A stretch of DNA of 64,000 nt from Allofrancisella inopinata (GCF_012222965.1 NZ_CP038241.1:372001-436000); one strand, 5' to 3'. Positions 21,772-31,818 are shown, counted from the first letter of the stretch. Translations and numbers: made by a program. Notes: generated from the sequence alone by a model not told the origin.

Positions 21772-22806
21772 TCATGCTAACTTATTTGTTACATCACCTA
21801 CTAAATTTTTATCCATGACAGAAATAGTTTTTATTGGGGTTCCATCTTTTAAATTAGCCTTATTTAAGTCAATGTATACTCTGTTGCTGGTTAAAGTATC
21901 AGTTATATATAGCTTATTTTCACCTAAAGAAATTACACTTTTCCATTGTGTTGGCCATTTGTCTAAAAGACTGGGGTTATTAAAATTTTCATCTTTATAA
22001 CCTTTAGTGAAAGGAACAGATACAAAGTCCATAGCAGCAAATAGGTAGTTTACAGCTTGTTCTGGGGTTTCTGCTACTGGTAGGTTGTCATTTATGAAAG
22101 ATGCTCGTATAAACCTATATGTTGAATTAGCACCGCCAGGAAGCTGATCGATGTTATAAAAATTAAGTTCTTTAGCTTTTTCTAAATTCTTAAGTTGTTG
22201 ATAATAACTAGGTTCATTACTAATAGTTTTAACATTTTTATGCACAGTAATCTTTCCATTTATATATTCTATTAGAGCACTATCACCAGTTTTATCCTCG
22301 ATCATATAATGAACTGGTATGTATGACTCTTTTCCATTTATGCTTATAGGAGGATTATATATTTGGTATTTGTCCAAATTATCTAATACTTCTTGTACGC
22401 TTGCAAAATTTCCAAGAACATATCTCACCCAGAATAATCCATTTACTCCAGGCTGGGAGGTGTGTCTCTTGGGTTGTTTGGTGTCACCTAAATATAAAAG
22501 GTGAGCAGCAAGTCCTTTCTCATTTAGTCCTTCACCAGTTAGATTATTTAAATTTGTTTCATCAATTGAGACATAACCATATTTACTTGTCCAAGTCAGA
22601 GAATTTTTTTTAAGCCCACCATCTTGTTTTAAGCCTCTAGGATACACAGTAAGGTTTGGTTGTAAGTCTATAAACATATCCATAGTTCTAGCTGTATACA
22701 CACCTATTTTATCTCCAAAGTCATGATTTAATTCAGAACACGCGAAGCTATAGGTAGTGATTAACACGTTAGAGATTAAAATTAAGGCAGTAATTAGTTT
22801 TTTCAT
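21772..22806 (-). CDS. Choloylglycine hydrolase / penicillin V acylase-like Ntn hydrolase, exported
   Basis: This 344-residue protein (ATG at 22806 after AGGGAAAG; a TTG further upstream is less likely) begins with a signal peptide MKKLITALILISNVLITTYS. Cleavage after SFA would expose Cys-Ser-Glu, and the family uses an N-terminal Cys as nucleophile. Further family marks are YTARTMD with the conserved Arg and Asp, GLNEKGLAAHLLYL, and the Asn/Arg region GANSTYRFIRASF. It would cleave amide bonds in the periplasm (bile-salt, acylated homoserine lactone or penicillin V type); the substrate is unknown. Confidence 0.85.
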   Translation of the reverse strand: MKKLITALILISNVLITTYSFACSELNHDFGDKIGVYTARTMDMFIDLQPNLTVYPRGLKQDGGLKKNSLTWTSKYGYVSIDETNLNNLTGEGLNEKGLAAHLLYLGDTKQPKRHTSQPGVNGLFWVRYVLGNFASVQEVLDNLDKYQIYNPPISINGKESYIPVHYMIEDKTGDSALIEYINGKITVHKNVKTISNEPSYYQQLKNLEKAKELNFYNIDQLPGGANSTYRFIRASFINDNLPVAETPEQAVNYLFAAMDFVSVPFTKGYKDENFNNPSLLDKWPTQWKSVISLGENKLYITDTLTSNRVYIDLNKANLKDGTPIKTISVMDKNLVGDVTNKLA

Positions 22807-22845
22807 TTTTACTTTCCCTAGCAAAAGGTAGTCAAGTAAAGAGTT

Positions 22846-24198
22846 TTATTTACCAATACAAAAGCTTGAGAAAATTTCTCCTAATAAATCATCAGAACTA
22901 AATTTACCAGTTATAGAGTTTAAATACTCTTGAACGATGAGTAATTCTTCAGCAATAAGCTCACCATTACCTAATGATAATTGTTTTTTTGCTAAATTGA
23001 TGTGTTGAAAAGCTTTATCAATTGCTGTCATATGTCTTTCTCTGGCTGTATAAATGCTTTCATTTTGGTTTATAAACCCGACTTTCTTAAGGATACACTC
23101 TTTTAACTCATTAATCCCAATATTTTTTTCAGCAGATATATAAATATGATTTTCAGAGTTTTGGGGAATTGTATCTAGTAAATCTATTTTATTATGCACG
23201 TAGGTTATATTTATGTTTTGTGGAATTTGATTATAGAATTCAGGGATAATTTCTTTTATATCACTAAAATTAACTCTACTGTTTATATAATCATCAGTGA
23301 CAAAAAGTATTTGATCAGCCTCTTGAATTTTTTTTATAGCTCTTTTAATACCTTCACTTTCTATAATATCGTCACTGCTTCTAAGCCCTGCAGTATCAAT
23401 TATATGCATTGGTACACCATTTATTTGGATATGCTCTTTTACAATGTCTCTAGTAGTACCAGCTATAGAGGTTACAATAGCAGTTTCCTTTCCGGCAAGA
23501 GCATTCAAAAGACTAGATTTACCAGCATTTGGTTTGCCAACTAAAATTATAGTTATACCTTCAGCAAGTATAACACCTTGTTTACAGCTATTTTTAACAG
23601 TTAAAATAGCGTTATAGATTTGTTCTAAACTATTATATATTTTTTGGTCTTCTAAAAAGTTTATTTCTTCTTCTGGGAAATCTATAGATGCTTCAACATA
23701 CATTCTTAGGTAGATTAGTTTCTCTAGAAGGCTATTTATTTCTTTAGAAAATTCTCCTTGTAGAGATTTGGCGGCGGATTTGGCAGCTAATTCTGATGAA
23801 GCATTAATTATATCAGCTACTGCTTCAGCTTGGGCTAAATCAAGTTTGTTATTTAAAAAAGCCCTTTCTGTAAATTCACCAGCTTTGGCCATTCTTGCTC
23901 CATGATGAATAGCTGCTTTGATAATTAAATTAAGAATAAATGGGTTTCCATGTGCTTGAATTTCAACAACATCTTCTCCTGTATATGAGAAAGGGGAGTT
24001 AAAAAATATTGCAATACCATTATCTATTCTTTCATCTTGGTGATAAAGATTGCAAAAAGTAGCATAACGAGGGGTTAGTTTTTTACGAGTGATCCTCTGG
24101 GAGATATTTAGAGCATCTGTTCCAGAGATTCTTATAATTCCTATCCCGCCTGTACCTTGTGGAGTTGCTATTGCAACAATAGTATCTTTTGTTGACAT
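22846..24198 (-). CDS. mnmE: tRNA modification GTPase MnmE
   Basis: With MnmG it installs the cmnm5 group on U34 of tRNAs. The 450 residues have the N-terminal folate-binding domain, the G domain with P-loop GKPNAGKSSLL near residue 218 and DTAGLRSSDD, and the closing CIGK motif with the essential Cys. Length is that of the family. The start lies two bases after the stop of a small membrane gene on the same strand, so the two are coupled. Confidence 0.96.
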   Translation of the reverse strand: MSTKDTIVAIATPQGTGGIGIIRISGTDALNISQRITRKKLTPRYATFCNLYHQDERIDNGIAIFFNSPFSYTGEDVVEIQAHGNPFILNLIIKAAIHHGARMAKAGEFTERAFLNNKLDLAQAEAVADIINASSELAAKSAAKSLQGEFSKEINSLLEKLIYLRMYVEASIDFPEEEINFLEDQKIYNSLEQIYNAILTVKNSCKQGVILAEGITIILVGKPNAGKSSLLNALAGKETAIVTSIAGTTRDIVKEHIQINGVPMHIIDTAGLRSSDDIIESEGIKRAIKKIQEADQILFVTDDYINSRVNFSDIKEIIPEFYNQIPQNINITYVHNKIDLLDTIPQNSENHIYISAEKNIGINELKECILKKVGFINQNESIYTARERHMTAIDKAFQHINLAKKQLSLGNGELIAEELLIVQEYLNSITGKFSSDDLLGEIFSSFCIGK

Positions 24199-24200
24199 GG

Positions 24201-24449
24201 TTATTTTAAATTTTTTAGATTATTGAAGGGATCATTATTTTCTTCTTGATCTATAACTCTATCTTTTTTAGTTTTAAATTGCTTAAAAAACTCAGGATTT
24301 TCTTTTATTATTCTTCTTCTTAAGAAGAATGATGAAATCGTTAAGAATATAAGTAAAAAGATAAATAAAGGAGCAAATAGTATGAAAGATATAATAGCGG
24401 CAGCTATTAACCCTAAGGAAATTAAAATTTGTGAGACATTATTGTTCAT
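24201..24449 (-). CDS. Small membrane protein upstream of mnmE
   Basis: This 82-residue protein has one or two hydrophobic segments (about residues 8-42) and a charged tail RRRIIKENPEFFKQFKTKKD. Function unknown. The position directly before mnmE suggests co-transcription. Confidence 0.6.
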   Translation of the reverse strand: MNNNVSQILISLGLIAAAIISFILFAPLFIFLLIFLTISSFFLRRRIIKENPEFFKQFKTKKDRVIDQEENNDPFNNLKNLK

Positions 24450-24574
24450 CGCTTTTATTTAAAGTATTTAGCTTGTATAATATGAGTTCAAGTATATCAC
24501 TTTGGTGATTATTAAAATAGAGCTACTATAGTAAAGTAAATAGTGGACTTAATATTTCAATTGTGGAGGTTTAA

Positions 24575-24871
24575 ATGGATATTCAAATTACAGGTAGGCA
24601 TGTAGAAGTTACTGATCCAATCAAAAAATACGTTGATGAAAAGATCGGTAAAATCGGGCATTATTTTGATAATATTACATCAACAAAGGTGATTCTAGCT
24701 GTTGAAAAAGAATATCAAGTAGCTGAAGCTATAGTTATAGTGCCTGGCAGTGAGTTTGTAGCCAAAGCTGAAGATAAAGATTTATATGCAGCTATAGACA
24801 TGCTAGAAGGTAAGCTAGCTCGTCAACTTAAAAAACATAAGAATAAAATTAAATGTAACCATGGAGAATAA
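24575..24871 (+). CDS. hpf: Ribosome hibernation promoting factor, short form
   Basis: This 98-residue protein begins [20 protein letters not shown] and has the beta-alpha-beta fold of the HPF/RaiA family, ending in [16 protein letters not shown]. It binds the 30S decoding region and favours inactive ribosome dimers in stationary phase. GTGGAGGTTTAA gives a strong ribosome site. It is followed at 30 bases by the PtsN-like gene, the same order as hpf-ptsN downstream of rpoN in other gammaproteobacteria; rpoN itself is not here. Confidence 0.92.
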   Translation: MDIQITGRHVEVTDPIKKYVDEKIGKIGHYFDNITSTKVILAVEKEYQVAEAIVIVPGSEFVAKAEDKDLYAAIDMLEGKLARQLKKHKNKIKCNHGE

Positions 24872-24901
24872 TCTTTTCTAAGTAGTTTATTTTCCTTTCT
24901 T

Positions 24902-25357
24902 ATGAATTTAAAGGCTTTAATAGATAGAAAAAATATTATCCTGAACCTTAACATTGAATCTAAAAAGAGATTGATTGAATTTTTTGCTAATAGGCTAGCA
25001 GACACTCATCCTGAGGTTGACGAAGATAATGTAATTCGTAGTGTTTACCAAAGAGAAAGGATCGGCAACACATATATAGGCAAAAATATTTATATTCCAC
25101 ATTGTAGAGTTGAGGGATTGATCACTACTAAAATAATTATTGCTACGCTAAAAAATAGCTACTACGATGATATAGTTAACGAAGAGATAAAAATAGCTGT
25201 TGGTGTGTTTTTCCCATATAAAATTTCAAAAATACATATAGAACTCCTAAAACAATTAGCATTTTATCTAAAAGATGTCCACATCCAGAAGTATTTTGAA
25301 GGTGCTGACAATGCCGATACATTATACAAATTGATTGTTAAAAATAATGATACCTAA
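24902..25357 (+). CDS. ptsN: PtsN-like PTS IIA (nitrogen regulatory) protein
   Basis: This 151-residue cytosolic protein matches the PTS EIIA type 2 domain. The phospho-accepting His lies in IYIPHCRVEGL (near residue 65), where PtsN proteins have a similar IPH context. It would control ion transport or regulators through its phosphorylation state. The ribosome site is poor; the gene overlaps trmJ by eleven bases. Confidence 0.82.
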   Translation: MNLKALIDRKNIILNLNIESKKRLIEFFANRLADTHPEVDEDNVIRSVYQRERIGNTYIGKNIYIPHCRVEGLITTKIIIATLKNSYYDDIVNEEIKIAVGVFFPYKISKIHIELLKQLAFYLKDVHIQKYFEGADNADTLYKLIVKNNDT

Positions 25358-26096
25358 TAATTTACTCACTAATATCCGAATAGTTTTAGTTGAACCATCT
25401 CATAGTGGGAATATCGGATCTGCAGCAAGGGCTATGTTGAATATGGGTCTAACAAATTTATGGTTAGTTAACCCTAAGAAAGAAATTAATGAAGAAGCAA
25501 AAGCATTAGCATGTCATGCTTTAGAAGTTATCAATAACGTCAAAGCAGTAAATACTTTAGCAGAAGCCTTGGTTGGAGTAGATTATATAGTTGGAACCAG
25601 CGCTAGAGTTAGGCGAGTCTCCTTGCCAATAGAACCTATATCAAAAGTGGCTAGTAATGTTTTAAATAAGATAAAAGCTTCTAATGATAAAATAGCTATA
25701 CTTTTTGGTAGAGAAAGGACAGGCTTATTAAATGAAGAATTGCTTATGAGTAATGTGCATGCATATATACCCTCTAATGAAGGGTATACATCGCTAAATC
25801 TAGCTCAAGCAGTACAGCTTGTGGCTTATGAAATATATAAACAAGCTCTTGATGTTTTAGATTTAAATGATGTACCAGATTATACTCATTTGCACAAAAA
25901 AGCATCTGCAAAAGAGCTACAAGGGTTTTATAAGCATATTGAAGAGATGATGGTAGCTACAGGATTTTTAGATAAAGATAGGCCTGGGTATGTTATGGAT
26001 AAGGTTAAAAGGCTTTTTCAAAGAAGTGAATTAGAAAGTCAAGAAGTAAATATTTTACGAGGCTTCTTGAGTTCTATAAAAATGGATAATAGTTAA
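25347..26096 (+). CDS. trmJ: tRNA (cytidine/uridine-2'-O)-methyltransferase TrmJ
   Basis: SPOUT enzyme that methylates position 32 in tRNA anticodon loops. The 249 residues show VLVEPSHSGNIGSAARAM near residue 9, FGRERTGLLNEEL near 120 and the knot YTSLNLAQAVQLVAYEI near 142. The ATG at 25347 lies inside the ptsN end; a TTG at 25335 in the same frame is a less likely start. rnhB begins one base after its stop. Confidence 0.93.
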   Translation: MIPNNLLTNIRIVLVEPSHSGNIGSAARAMLNMGLTNLWLVNPKKEINEEAKALACHALEVINNVKAVNTLAEALVGVDYIVGTSARVRRVSLPIEPISKVASNVLNKIKASNDKIAILFGRERTGLLNEELLMSNVHAYIPSNEGYTSLNLAQAVQLVAYEIYKQALDVLDLNDVPDYTHLHKKASAKELQGFYKHIEEMMVATGFLDKDRPGYVMDKVKRLFQRSELESQEVNILRGFLSSIKMDNS

Positions 26097-26097
26097 G

Positions 26098-26667
26098 ATG
26101 ATAATACTAGGTATTGATGAGGCAGGTCGTGGTCCATTGTCTGGACCGGTTGTGGTAGCTGGAGTTATCCTTGACCTGAATAGACCTATAGAAGGTTTGG
26201 CAGATTCTAAAAAGATAAGTAGTAAAAAAAGAGAAATACTTGCTCTAGAGATAACGACTAAAGCTAAGGCTTATTCAATCATAGAGGTGTCTGCTAAAGA
26301 AATAGATCAGCTTAATATCCTTCAAGCAACTTTGTACGGTATGGAAAAAGTAGCAGAGGATTTAAAAAATCAGTTTGACAAAGTTTTAGTTGATGGTAAT
26401 AGGCTACCAAATTGGCGATATAATTCTGAAGCTATTGTAAAAGGAGATTCTAAGATTCCGGAAATTTCAGCCGCTTCGATATTAGCAAAAGTACATAGAG
26501 ATAATATATGCTTTGAGCATGAAAAGAAATATCCACAATATGGTTTTGCTAAACATAAAGGATATCCCACTAAAGAACACTTAAAAAATATTCTAAAGCA
26601 TGGTGTATTAGAAATACATCGAAGAAGTTATAAACCTATAGCAAATATTTTGGAAATAAAAGGTTAA
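26098..26667 (+). CDS. rnhB: Ribonuclease HII
   Basis: Removes ribonucleotides from DNA-RNA duplexes. The 189 residues show the metal-binding GIDEAGRGPLSGPVVVAG (residues 4-21), VDGNRLP near 100 and KGDSKIPEISAASILAKVHRD near 121 with further acidic residues. Full length for the family. Last gene of hpf-ptsN-trmJ-rnhB; convergent with sspB. Confidence 0.96.
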   Translation: MIILGIDEAGRGPLSGPVVVAGVILDLNRPIEGLADSKKISSKKREILALEITTKAKAYSIIEVSAKEIDQLNILQATLYGMEKVAEDLKNQFDKVLVDGNRLPNWRYNSEAIVKGDSKIPEISAASILAKVHRDNICFEHEKKYPQYGFAKHKGYPTKEHLKNILKHGVLEIHRRSYKPIANILEIKG

Positions 26668-26696
26668 AAAATTAAAATTGCTTATAAATTAAATCA

Positions 26697-27110
26697 TTAA
26701 TCTAGAGTTATAACGTTATTGTCAGAAGAAGTATTTTCGCCTACTTTGTTGGGGTTAACTGAATCGTCATCCTCACCTTCATTAACGTTAATACCATATC
26801 CAAACTCACGCGCATATATCCCTTGCTCAGTTTCCCTAGAGAACACCTCTAGCACAGATTCTATAGGTATTACTACTGACATAGATTGACCATCAAATGT
26901 AGCGTCAAAAGAAATTTTTTGGTCATCTATATGAAAGTTTTGGATAGCTTGTAGGGATAAATCTAACAGTATTTTCTTGTCTTCATCTACATAATTAGTT
27001 GGCACTATAACACCGTCATATTCGGTATCTACTAGCACATATGGTGTAAATCCATGGTCTACTAGCCAGTTATATGTTGCCTTAATTATATAGGCTCTAA
27101 GCATTGCCAT
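26697..27110 (-). CDS. sspB: ClpXP specificity factor SspB
   Basis: Adaptor that binds ssrA-tagged proteins and delivers them to ClpXP. The 137-residue protein begins MAMLRAYIIKATYNWLVDHG with PYVLVDTEYDGVIVP near residue 25, as in SspB, and ends in an acidic flexible tail (GEDDDSVNPNKVGE) that usually carries the ClpX-binding motif. ATG at 27110 follows GGAG; it overlaps the end of sspA by 14 bases, as in other gammaproteobacteria. Confidence 0.92.
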   Translation of the reverse strand: MAMLRAYIIKATYNWLVDHGFTPYVLVDTEYDGVIVPTNYVDEDKKILLDLSLQAIQNFHIDDQKISFDATFDGQSMSVVIPIESVLEVFSRETEQGIYAREFGYGINVNEGEDDDSVNPNKVGENTSSDNNVITLD

Positions 27111-27726
27111 ATTTAGCTCCGTCTTTAATAGTTTTAACAAAGTTTGGTTCATTAAAAAGAGCTTTAATTTCTTTAATGATATTTTTGTCTTTAGTTGGAA
27201 TAGCTATTTTTAGTTTAATGAAATAATAAAAAACAAAAGTCATAATAAGTGTTAAAACGTTTATGTTTTGAGAGTCAGGATTACTTTCAGCATTTATATC
27301 CCTTTCATTTATAACTGTTTTATAAGTTTTGATAAGCTCTTTTTGCATAGCTTTTTTTATTTCATTAATTTGTTCTTGGTCTAAGTCAAGCTCACACAGC
27401 TTATGAATATTTTGAAGGAAGCTTTTATTAACATGTTCCAAAAGAATTCTGGAATTAGCTCGCTGTTTCGGAAACACAGGAAACATAGGCGGAAAAGGGT
27501 ATAGGTCCTCTATAGCCTCTATAATAACTCCTAATCGATAAACGGCAAAATCTTCAGTAGTTAATGTAGGGATATTGCCGTTAGGAGTTATAATATTTAG
27601 TTCTTCAAAATGTTTAGAGTTTTCCTCGTCTGAAACATCTATAAATTTAGCATTAGCTCCTTTTATAAGAAGGATCATGCGTACTATATCACTATAGATA
27701 TCATTCTTTTTTGTGTATAAAACCAA
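27097..27726 (-). CDS. sspA: Stringent starvation protein A, RNA polymerase-associated
   Basis: This 209-residue protein has a GST-like fold without the usual catalytic features. The N-terminus MVLYTKKNDIYSDIVRMILL and TPNGNIPTL fit SspA. In Francisella, SspA pairs with MglA, binds RNA polymerase and, with PigR and ppGpp, activates the pathogenicity island; this is established for F. tularensis. The genes rplM-rpsI-sspA-sspB form one transcription unit here. Confidence 0.9.
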   Translation of the reverse strand: MVLYTKKNDIYSDIVRMILLIKGANAKFIDVSDEENSKHFEELNIITPNGNIPTLTTEDFAVYRLGVIIEAIEDLYPFPPMFPVFPKQRANSRILLEHVNKSFLQNIHKLCELDLDQEQINEIKKAMQKELIKTYKTVINERDINAESNPDSQNINVLTLIMTFVFYYFIKLKIAIPTKDKNIIKEIKALFNEPNFVKTIKDGAKYGNA

Positions 27727-27786
27727 AGTTTTAACCTCCTAATAGATAAAAAGAATAATAGATAAAAAGTATAATATAAAGATATA

Positions 27787-28176
27787 TTAACGCTTAGAGA
27801 ACTGTCTTCTTCTACGAGCTTTTCTAAGACCTGGTTTTTTACGCTCAACTTTACGTGGATCACGAGTTACGAACCCTGCTTGACGTAAAGCTGGTTTTAA
27901 ATCCTCATCAAACTCTATAAGAGCCCTAGTGACTCCTAAACGTATAGCACCTGCTTGACCAGTTGATCCCCCACCTTTTACAGTTACTTTTAGATCAAAA
28001 TTATCAACATTATTTGTTAACTCTAAAGGTTGTTTAACAATCATGCAATCTGTTTCACGGCATAAGTATTGTTCTAATGGAAGACCATTAACAATAAACT
28101 GACCTGTACCTTTTTTCATAAACACACGAGCTACAGAGCTTTTGCGACGACCTGTACCATAATTATATTCTGACAT
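27787..28176 (-). CDS. rpsI: 30S ribosomal protein S9
   Basis: The 129-residue protein begins [20 protein letters not shown] and ends in the family's basic tail [17 protein letters not shown], whose last Arg-type residues reach the P-site tRNA. ATG at 28176 is preferred to one at 28185 because AAAAGG lies at proper distance before it. It is 15 bases after rplM. Confidence 0.97.
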   Translation of the reverse strand: MSEYNYGTGRRKSSVARVFMKKGTGQFIVNGLPLEQYLCRETDCMIVKQPLELTNNVDNFDLKVTVKGGGSTGQAGAIRLGVTRALIEFDEDLKPALRQAGFVTRDPRKVERKKPGLRKARRRRQFSKR

Positions 28177-28191
28177 CTTTTCCATCCTTTT

Positions 28192-28620
28192 TTAAATATT
28201 TAGAGCTTGAGGTTGTTGAGCTGTATGTGGGTGATTCTCACCAGCATATACCTTTAGTTTTTTAAACATAGTGCGACCTAAAGGGCTTCTTGGTAACATG
28301 CCCTTAACAGCTTTTTCAATGGCTCTTTCTGGATGAGTGGCTATTAGCTTTTCAAAAGATATAGATTTGATCCCACCAATGTAGCCAGTGTGGTGGTGGT
28401 AAATCTTTGCTTTTCTTTTGTTGCCAGTTACAGCTACTTTTTCAGCATTTATGATAATAACATAATCACCAGTATCCATATGTGGAGTATATTCTGGCTT
28501 GTTTTTACCTCTTAGGATCATAGCTACTTCTGTAGCAAGGCGACCTAAAGTTTTATCTGTAGCATCGATCAAAAGCCAATCTCTTTTGATATCTGATGGT
28601 TTTGCAGTAAACGTTTTCAT
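28192..28620 (-). CDS. rplM: 50S ribosomal protein L13
   Basis: The 142-residue protein has the L13 signature, with [18 protein letters not shown] near residue 14 and [20 protein letters not shown] near residue 104. First gene of the rplM-rpsI-sspA-sspB unit. Confidence 0.98.
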   Translation of the reverse strand: MKTFTAKPSDIKRDWLLIDATDKTLGRLATEVAMILRGKNKPEYTPHMDTGDYVIIINAEKVAVTGNKRKAKIYHHHTGYIGGIKSISFEKLIATHPERAIEKAVKGMLPRSPLGRTMFKKLKVYAGENHPHTAQQPQALNI

Positions 28621-28735
28621 CTTTATTCCTATTTTATTGTTGTAAATTACTCAGTTTTCGCAAAAAATTATTTCAGCAAGTTGCTTAAGACTCGCTAAAT
28701 TTCTAGCATGCTAGTTTAAATTTTAAGCAGTTTAC

Positions 28736-28764
28736 ATAATACATTTTTATTTGCAAATAATCAA
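28736..28764 (-). promoter_or_regulatory. Putative rplM promoter
   Basis: On the minus strand TTGATT (28759-28764) and TATTAT (28736-28741) are 17 bases apart, followed by a leader of about 110 bases to rplM. The -35 is next to the stop of the upstream oxidase gene. Motif evidence only. Confidence 0.45.
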
Positions 28765-28765
28765 A

Positions 28766-29946
28766 TTATATAGGGGTTTTATTCTGAATAATTCTATCAG
28801 CCTCTTTATTAGATCTTTTGATACAATTTTCAATTGCTAATCTATCAAAGAAATTTCCAGTAATATATAAGTTGGGGGTTTGTAAGAGTTCTTTTTCTAG
28901 ATCTTCTAAAAAGATACTGTGGTTACGATGATAGCAGGGTAAAGAATTATTTTTTACATAGTTATGTAAAATATCTTCTTTGCTTATTTTTAGTAGTTTA
29001 GCTATTTTCTCTGTTAAATTTTCTTGAGAGATGTTTTTATAACAATGAAATACTATAGCTCTATAGCTTGGATGATCAACAACATCTCTAGAAACAGCTG
29101 AAAAGAAAAACTGCTCTTTACCTATTAAACCAGCTATATTCTTAATATGTTCTAAGTTCTCTTTTCTAATTACAATACCAATACTTGTTAGTTTAGACGT
29201 AGTGGGACGATAAGGGTGATTAGTTATAGTTGGTAAAATGTTTTTAAGTAGTCTTTCTGTAACATACCACGGTGTTGCAAAACATAAATTATCACATGAG
29301 TATTTGGAATGATTTGTTTTAAGATCCATTTATCTTTTACTTTTATTATTTTAGTAACTTTTTCTTTTATAATATTTTGAGAGTTTTTTTCAAATAGACC
29401 AGATAAGCCATTTTTTAAAGTAAAGCTTCTGGGTAATGACGTATTTCGGTCATATTTCTTAAAAAGATATTTCATAGGAAAGTTTTCACTATTTTGTGAA
29501 AGTACAGCATTAAAACAATACTTTAGGGTTTTGGTATAGTTTGACTCCCCAAAAACCTTTTTAGCATATTCACTAACAGTTTTATTATTTTTGAGTGTCT
29601 TCCTATTTTTGATAAAATTGAGCGCTAAAGTAAAAGGATTTAGGTTTGTAAAAATACTTTGAATTTTATTGTTAGGTTGTACAAATAAAAAGGGAGCTTT
29701 TTTTCTAGGTTGTATATTTTGTTCAAGGGTATTATTTTGAATATATTCTATAGTATCTGAGTAGGAGTTGTATATTGTATGTGCACCCATTTCAAACCAA
29801 AAATCTTGATAAGTGGCAGAATCAATACAACCACCGATTTTATTAGCTTCAAAAATACAGTTACCTATATTTGCTTGACTTAGTTTTCGAGCTAAGCTAA
29901 ACCCAGAAATTCCACTACCAATTATAATTGTATCTATATGTTTCAT
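28766..29946 (-). pseudogene. FAD-dependent amine/protoporphyrinogen-oxidase-like gene with a frameshift
   Basis: Two overlapping frames form one protein. The first (from 29946) starts with the FAD motif IIIGSGISGFSLARKL and a GGCIDSATYQDFWFEMGAH stretch as in HemY/PPOX-like oxidases. After KDKWILK it runs out of frame, while the continuation NHSKYSCDNLCFATPWYV is one base off. Adding one A to the AAAA run near 29318-29323 restores a 393-residue protein ending in IENCIKRSNKEADRII, the usual FAD-binding C-terminus. A role in haem synthesis is possible but not proven by sequence. It overlaps mltA by four bases. Either a real pseudogene or a sequencing error. Confidence 0.75.
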
Positions 29947-31082
29947 ATTTTTTCTTTAGGTAAAAGTAACCATAGTTTGCCCTGATTATTCATATGTCCA
30001 GCATTAAATTCAGCTTGGTCACCATGCCCCCAAAAAACATCACCTCGTATCGCTCCACGTATCGCTCCACCTGTGTCTTGAGCAATCATTAGTCTATCTA
30101 GAGGAACAGTTTCACTACGGTTTTTTTCATAATATTGGGTTTCTAACCACATTGGTATACCGTAAAGATAATATTCATCATCAATAGCTAGTGAATAACC
30201 AGGGGTTAATTCAACTTCTTGAGCACCTATGGCATTTTTGGCATCAATATATCTAAAAAAAACAAATGATGGATCGTAACTAAGAACTTCATCAATTTTG
30301 TCAGGGTTATTATAGAGCCATTCTTTTATAGACTGCATAGATATTTTTTCTAGAGGTATATGGTTATGATCAAGTAAGTATTTTCCTATGGGCTTATATG
30401 GGTGACCATTTTCGCTATCATAACCAATTAAAATATCACCACTTTCAGTCTGAATTCTACCTGATCCTTGTATTTGTAAAAAAGAGCGATCAACTTTTGA
30501 TTTTACCCATACTAAAACATCTTTATTATCAAAAAGGTTACCACTAGATATCTCAGCTCTAGTATAGTAAGGAACTAGTTTATTATTTTCACACCTACCA
30601 AATTTATAGGAATCGCCTATGTTTGGTATTTTCACTAGATCTGTTGGAGTTTTGTAAATTGGAACATCATATTGGAGAGTTTTAACTAAACTTCCTTGCA
30701 GAGTTGGCTCGTAGTAACCGGTAAAAACGCCTGTATTTTTATTATTAAATATTATTTGGTAAGGCGAAAAATTTTCTTTAAAAAATAATCTTGCTTCTTC
30801 AATAGTGCTAATTTTAGTATTTATGGTCTTTTTACATATGTTAATCCAGTTATTATACTCAGCTTTGCTTTCTTGAATGATTTTTTCACAAGATAATTTG
30901 AATGCATTAAAAGATTTAAGTTGGTCGGCATTGTTCCAATTTTTTAAACTTTTAAAAGTTGATTTCTTATATGTTACTTTATCTGAGTATTTTTCTGTAA
31001 GATAGCGTTTAGCATTTAGATTTGTGCACCCAGCTATAAATATTATTACTAGTAAAACACTTAATTTTTCTAAAGTTTTCAT
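29943..31082 (-). CDS. mltA: Membrane-bound lytic murein transglycosylase A
   Basis: Outer-membrane lipoprotein that cleaves peptidoglycan. From the ATG at 31082 the protein has 379 residues with lipobox FIAGC in MKTLEKLSVLLVIIFIAGC. Family marks are NTGVFTGYYEPTLQGS near residue 120, the middle VDRSFLQIQGSGRI and the C-terminal double-psi barrel with MIAQDTGGAIRGAIRGDVFWG, including the catalytic Asp. A longer frame up to 31145 lacks a signal peptide and is unlikely. Divergent from grpE. Confidence 0.92.
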   Translation of the reverse strand: MKTLEKLSVLLVIIFIAGCTNLNAKRYLTEKYSDKVTYKKSTFKSLKNWNNADQLKSFNAFKLSCEKIIQESKAEYNNWINICKKTINTKISTIEEARLFFKENFSPYQIIFNNKNTGVFTGYYEPTLQGSLVKTLQYDVPIYKTPTDLVKIPNIGDSYKFGRCENNKLVPYYTRAEISSGNLFDNKDVLVWVKSKVDRSFLQIQGSGRIQTESGDILIGYDSENGHPYKPIGKYLLDHNHIPLEKISMQSIKEWLYNNPDKIDEVLSYDPSFVFFRYIDAKNAIGAQEVELTPGYSLAIDDEYYLYGIPMWLETQYYEKNRSETVPLDRLMIAQDTGGAIRGAIRGDVFWGHGDQAEFNAGHMNNQGKLWLLLPKEKI

Positions 31083-31204
31083 TGTTTTTGAGCGCTCATA
31101 TTTAAAAAATACTAATAATTTCTTGAAAATGTTAGAAATAACCATTATGTTTAAAACATCTAATAAATTGTAGTATTAACGGGATTAAAATAAAAGGTTG
31201 TTTT

Positions 31205-31780
31205 ATGGGTAAAGAAGAAAAAAATCAAATAGAAGATAAAAACTTAGACACCGAAAAAGAAACGGAGCAAAAACCTTCTAGTAGAGCTGTCCATGAATTG
31301 TCTATAGAAGAACAGTTAGAAAAATCAAAAGATACTATTAAAGAACTTGAAGAAACTTGTGATGCTATGAAAGAGGAAGTCTTAAGAGCTAAGGCAGAAG
31401 CTGAGAATACACGTAAAAGAGCAGAAAGAGATGTTCAAAACGCCCGCAAGTTCGGGATTGAAAAGTTTGCAAAAGAGCTTTTGCCTGTTATGGATAGTAT
31501 AGAGCAAGCTCTTAAGCATGAAGTTAAGTTAGAAGAAGCTATCGCTATGAAAGATGGGGTAGAGTTAACAGCAAAGATCTTTGTAGATGTACTTAAGAAA
31601 AATGGTCTGGAGGAGGTAGACCCTAGAGGTGAAAAGTTTGATCCGAATATGCATGAGGCAATGGCTATGATTCCTAACCCAGAGTTTGAAAATGATACTG
31701 TTTTTGAAGTGTTTCAAAAGGGTTATTTGTTAAATGGCCGAGTTGTTAGAGCTGCTAAAGTGATAGTGGTAAAAAATTAA
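31205..31780 (+). CDS. grpE: GrpE nucleotide exchange factor
   Basis: Exchanges ADP for ATP on DnaK. The 191 residues begin with a charged, flexible region and a long coiled coil (about 35-105: IEEQLEKSKDTIKELEETCD and onward, RAKAEAENTRKRAERDV) followed by the beta-domain GYLLNGRVVRAAKVIV. AAAAGG precedes the ATG. First gene of grpE-dnaK-dnaJ. Confidence 0.96.
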   Translation: MGKEEKNQIEDKNLDTEKETEQKPSSRAVHELSIEEQLEKSKDTIKELEETCDAMKEEVLRAKAEAENTRKRAERDVQNARKFGIEKFAKELLPVMDSIEQALKHEVKLEEAIAMKDGVELTAKIFVDVLKKNGLEEVDPRGEKFDPNMHEAMAMIPNPEFENDTVFEVFQKGYLLNGRVVRAAKVIVVKN

Positions 31781-31788
31781 AAAATCTT

Positions 31789-31818
31789 CTTGAAAAACTG
31801 ATTAGAACTACCATATCT
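31789..31818 (+). promoter_or_regulatory. Putative heat-shock (sigma-32) promoter of dnaK
   Basis: CTTGAAA at 31789-31795 matches the sigma-32 -35 box exactly, and CCATAT at 31811-31816 fits the core of the CCCCATNT -10 box after 15 bases. It lies in the 96-base gap between grpE and dnaK, so dnaK may have its own heat-shock start. Confidence 0.6.
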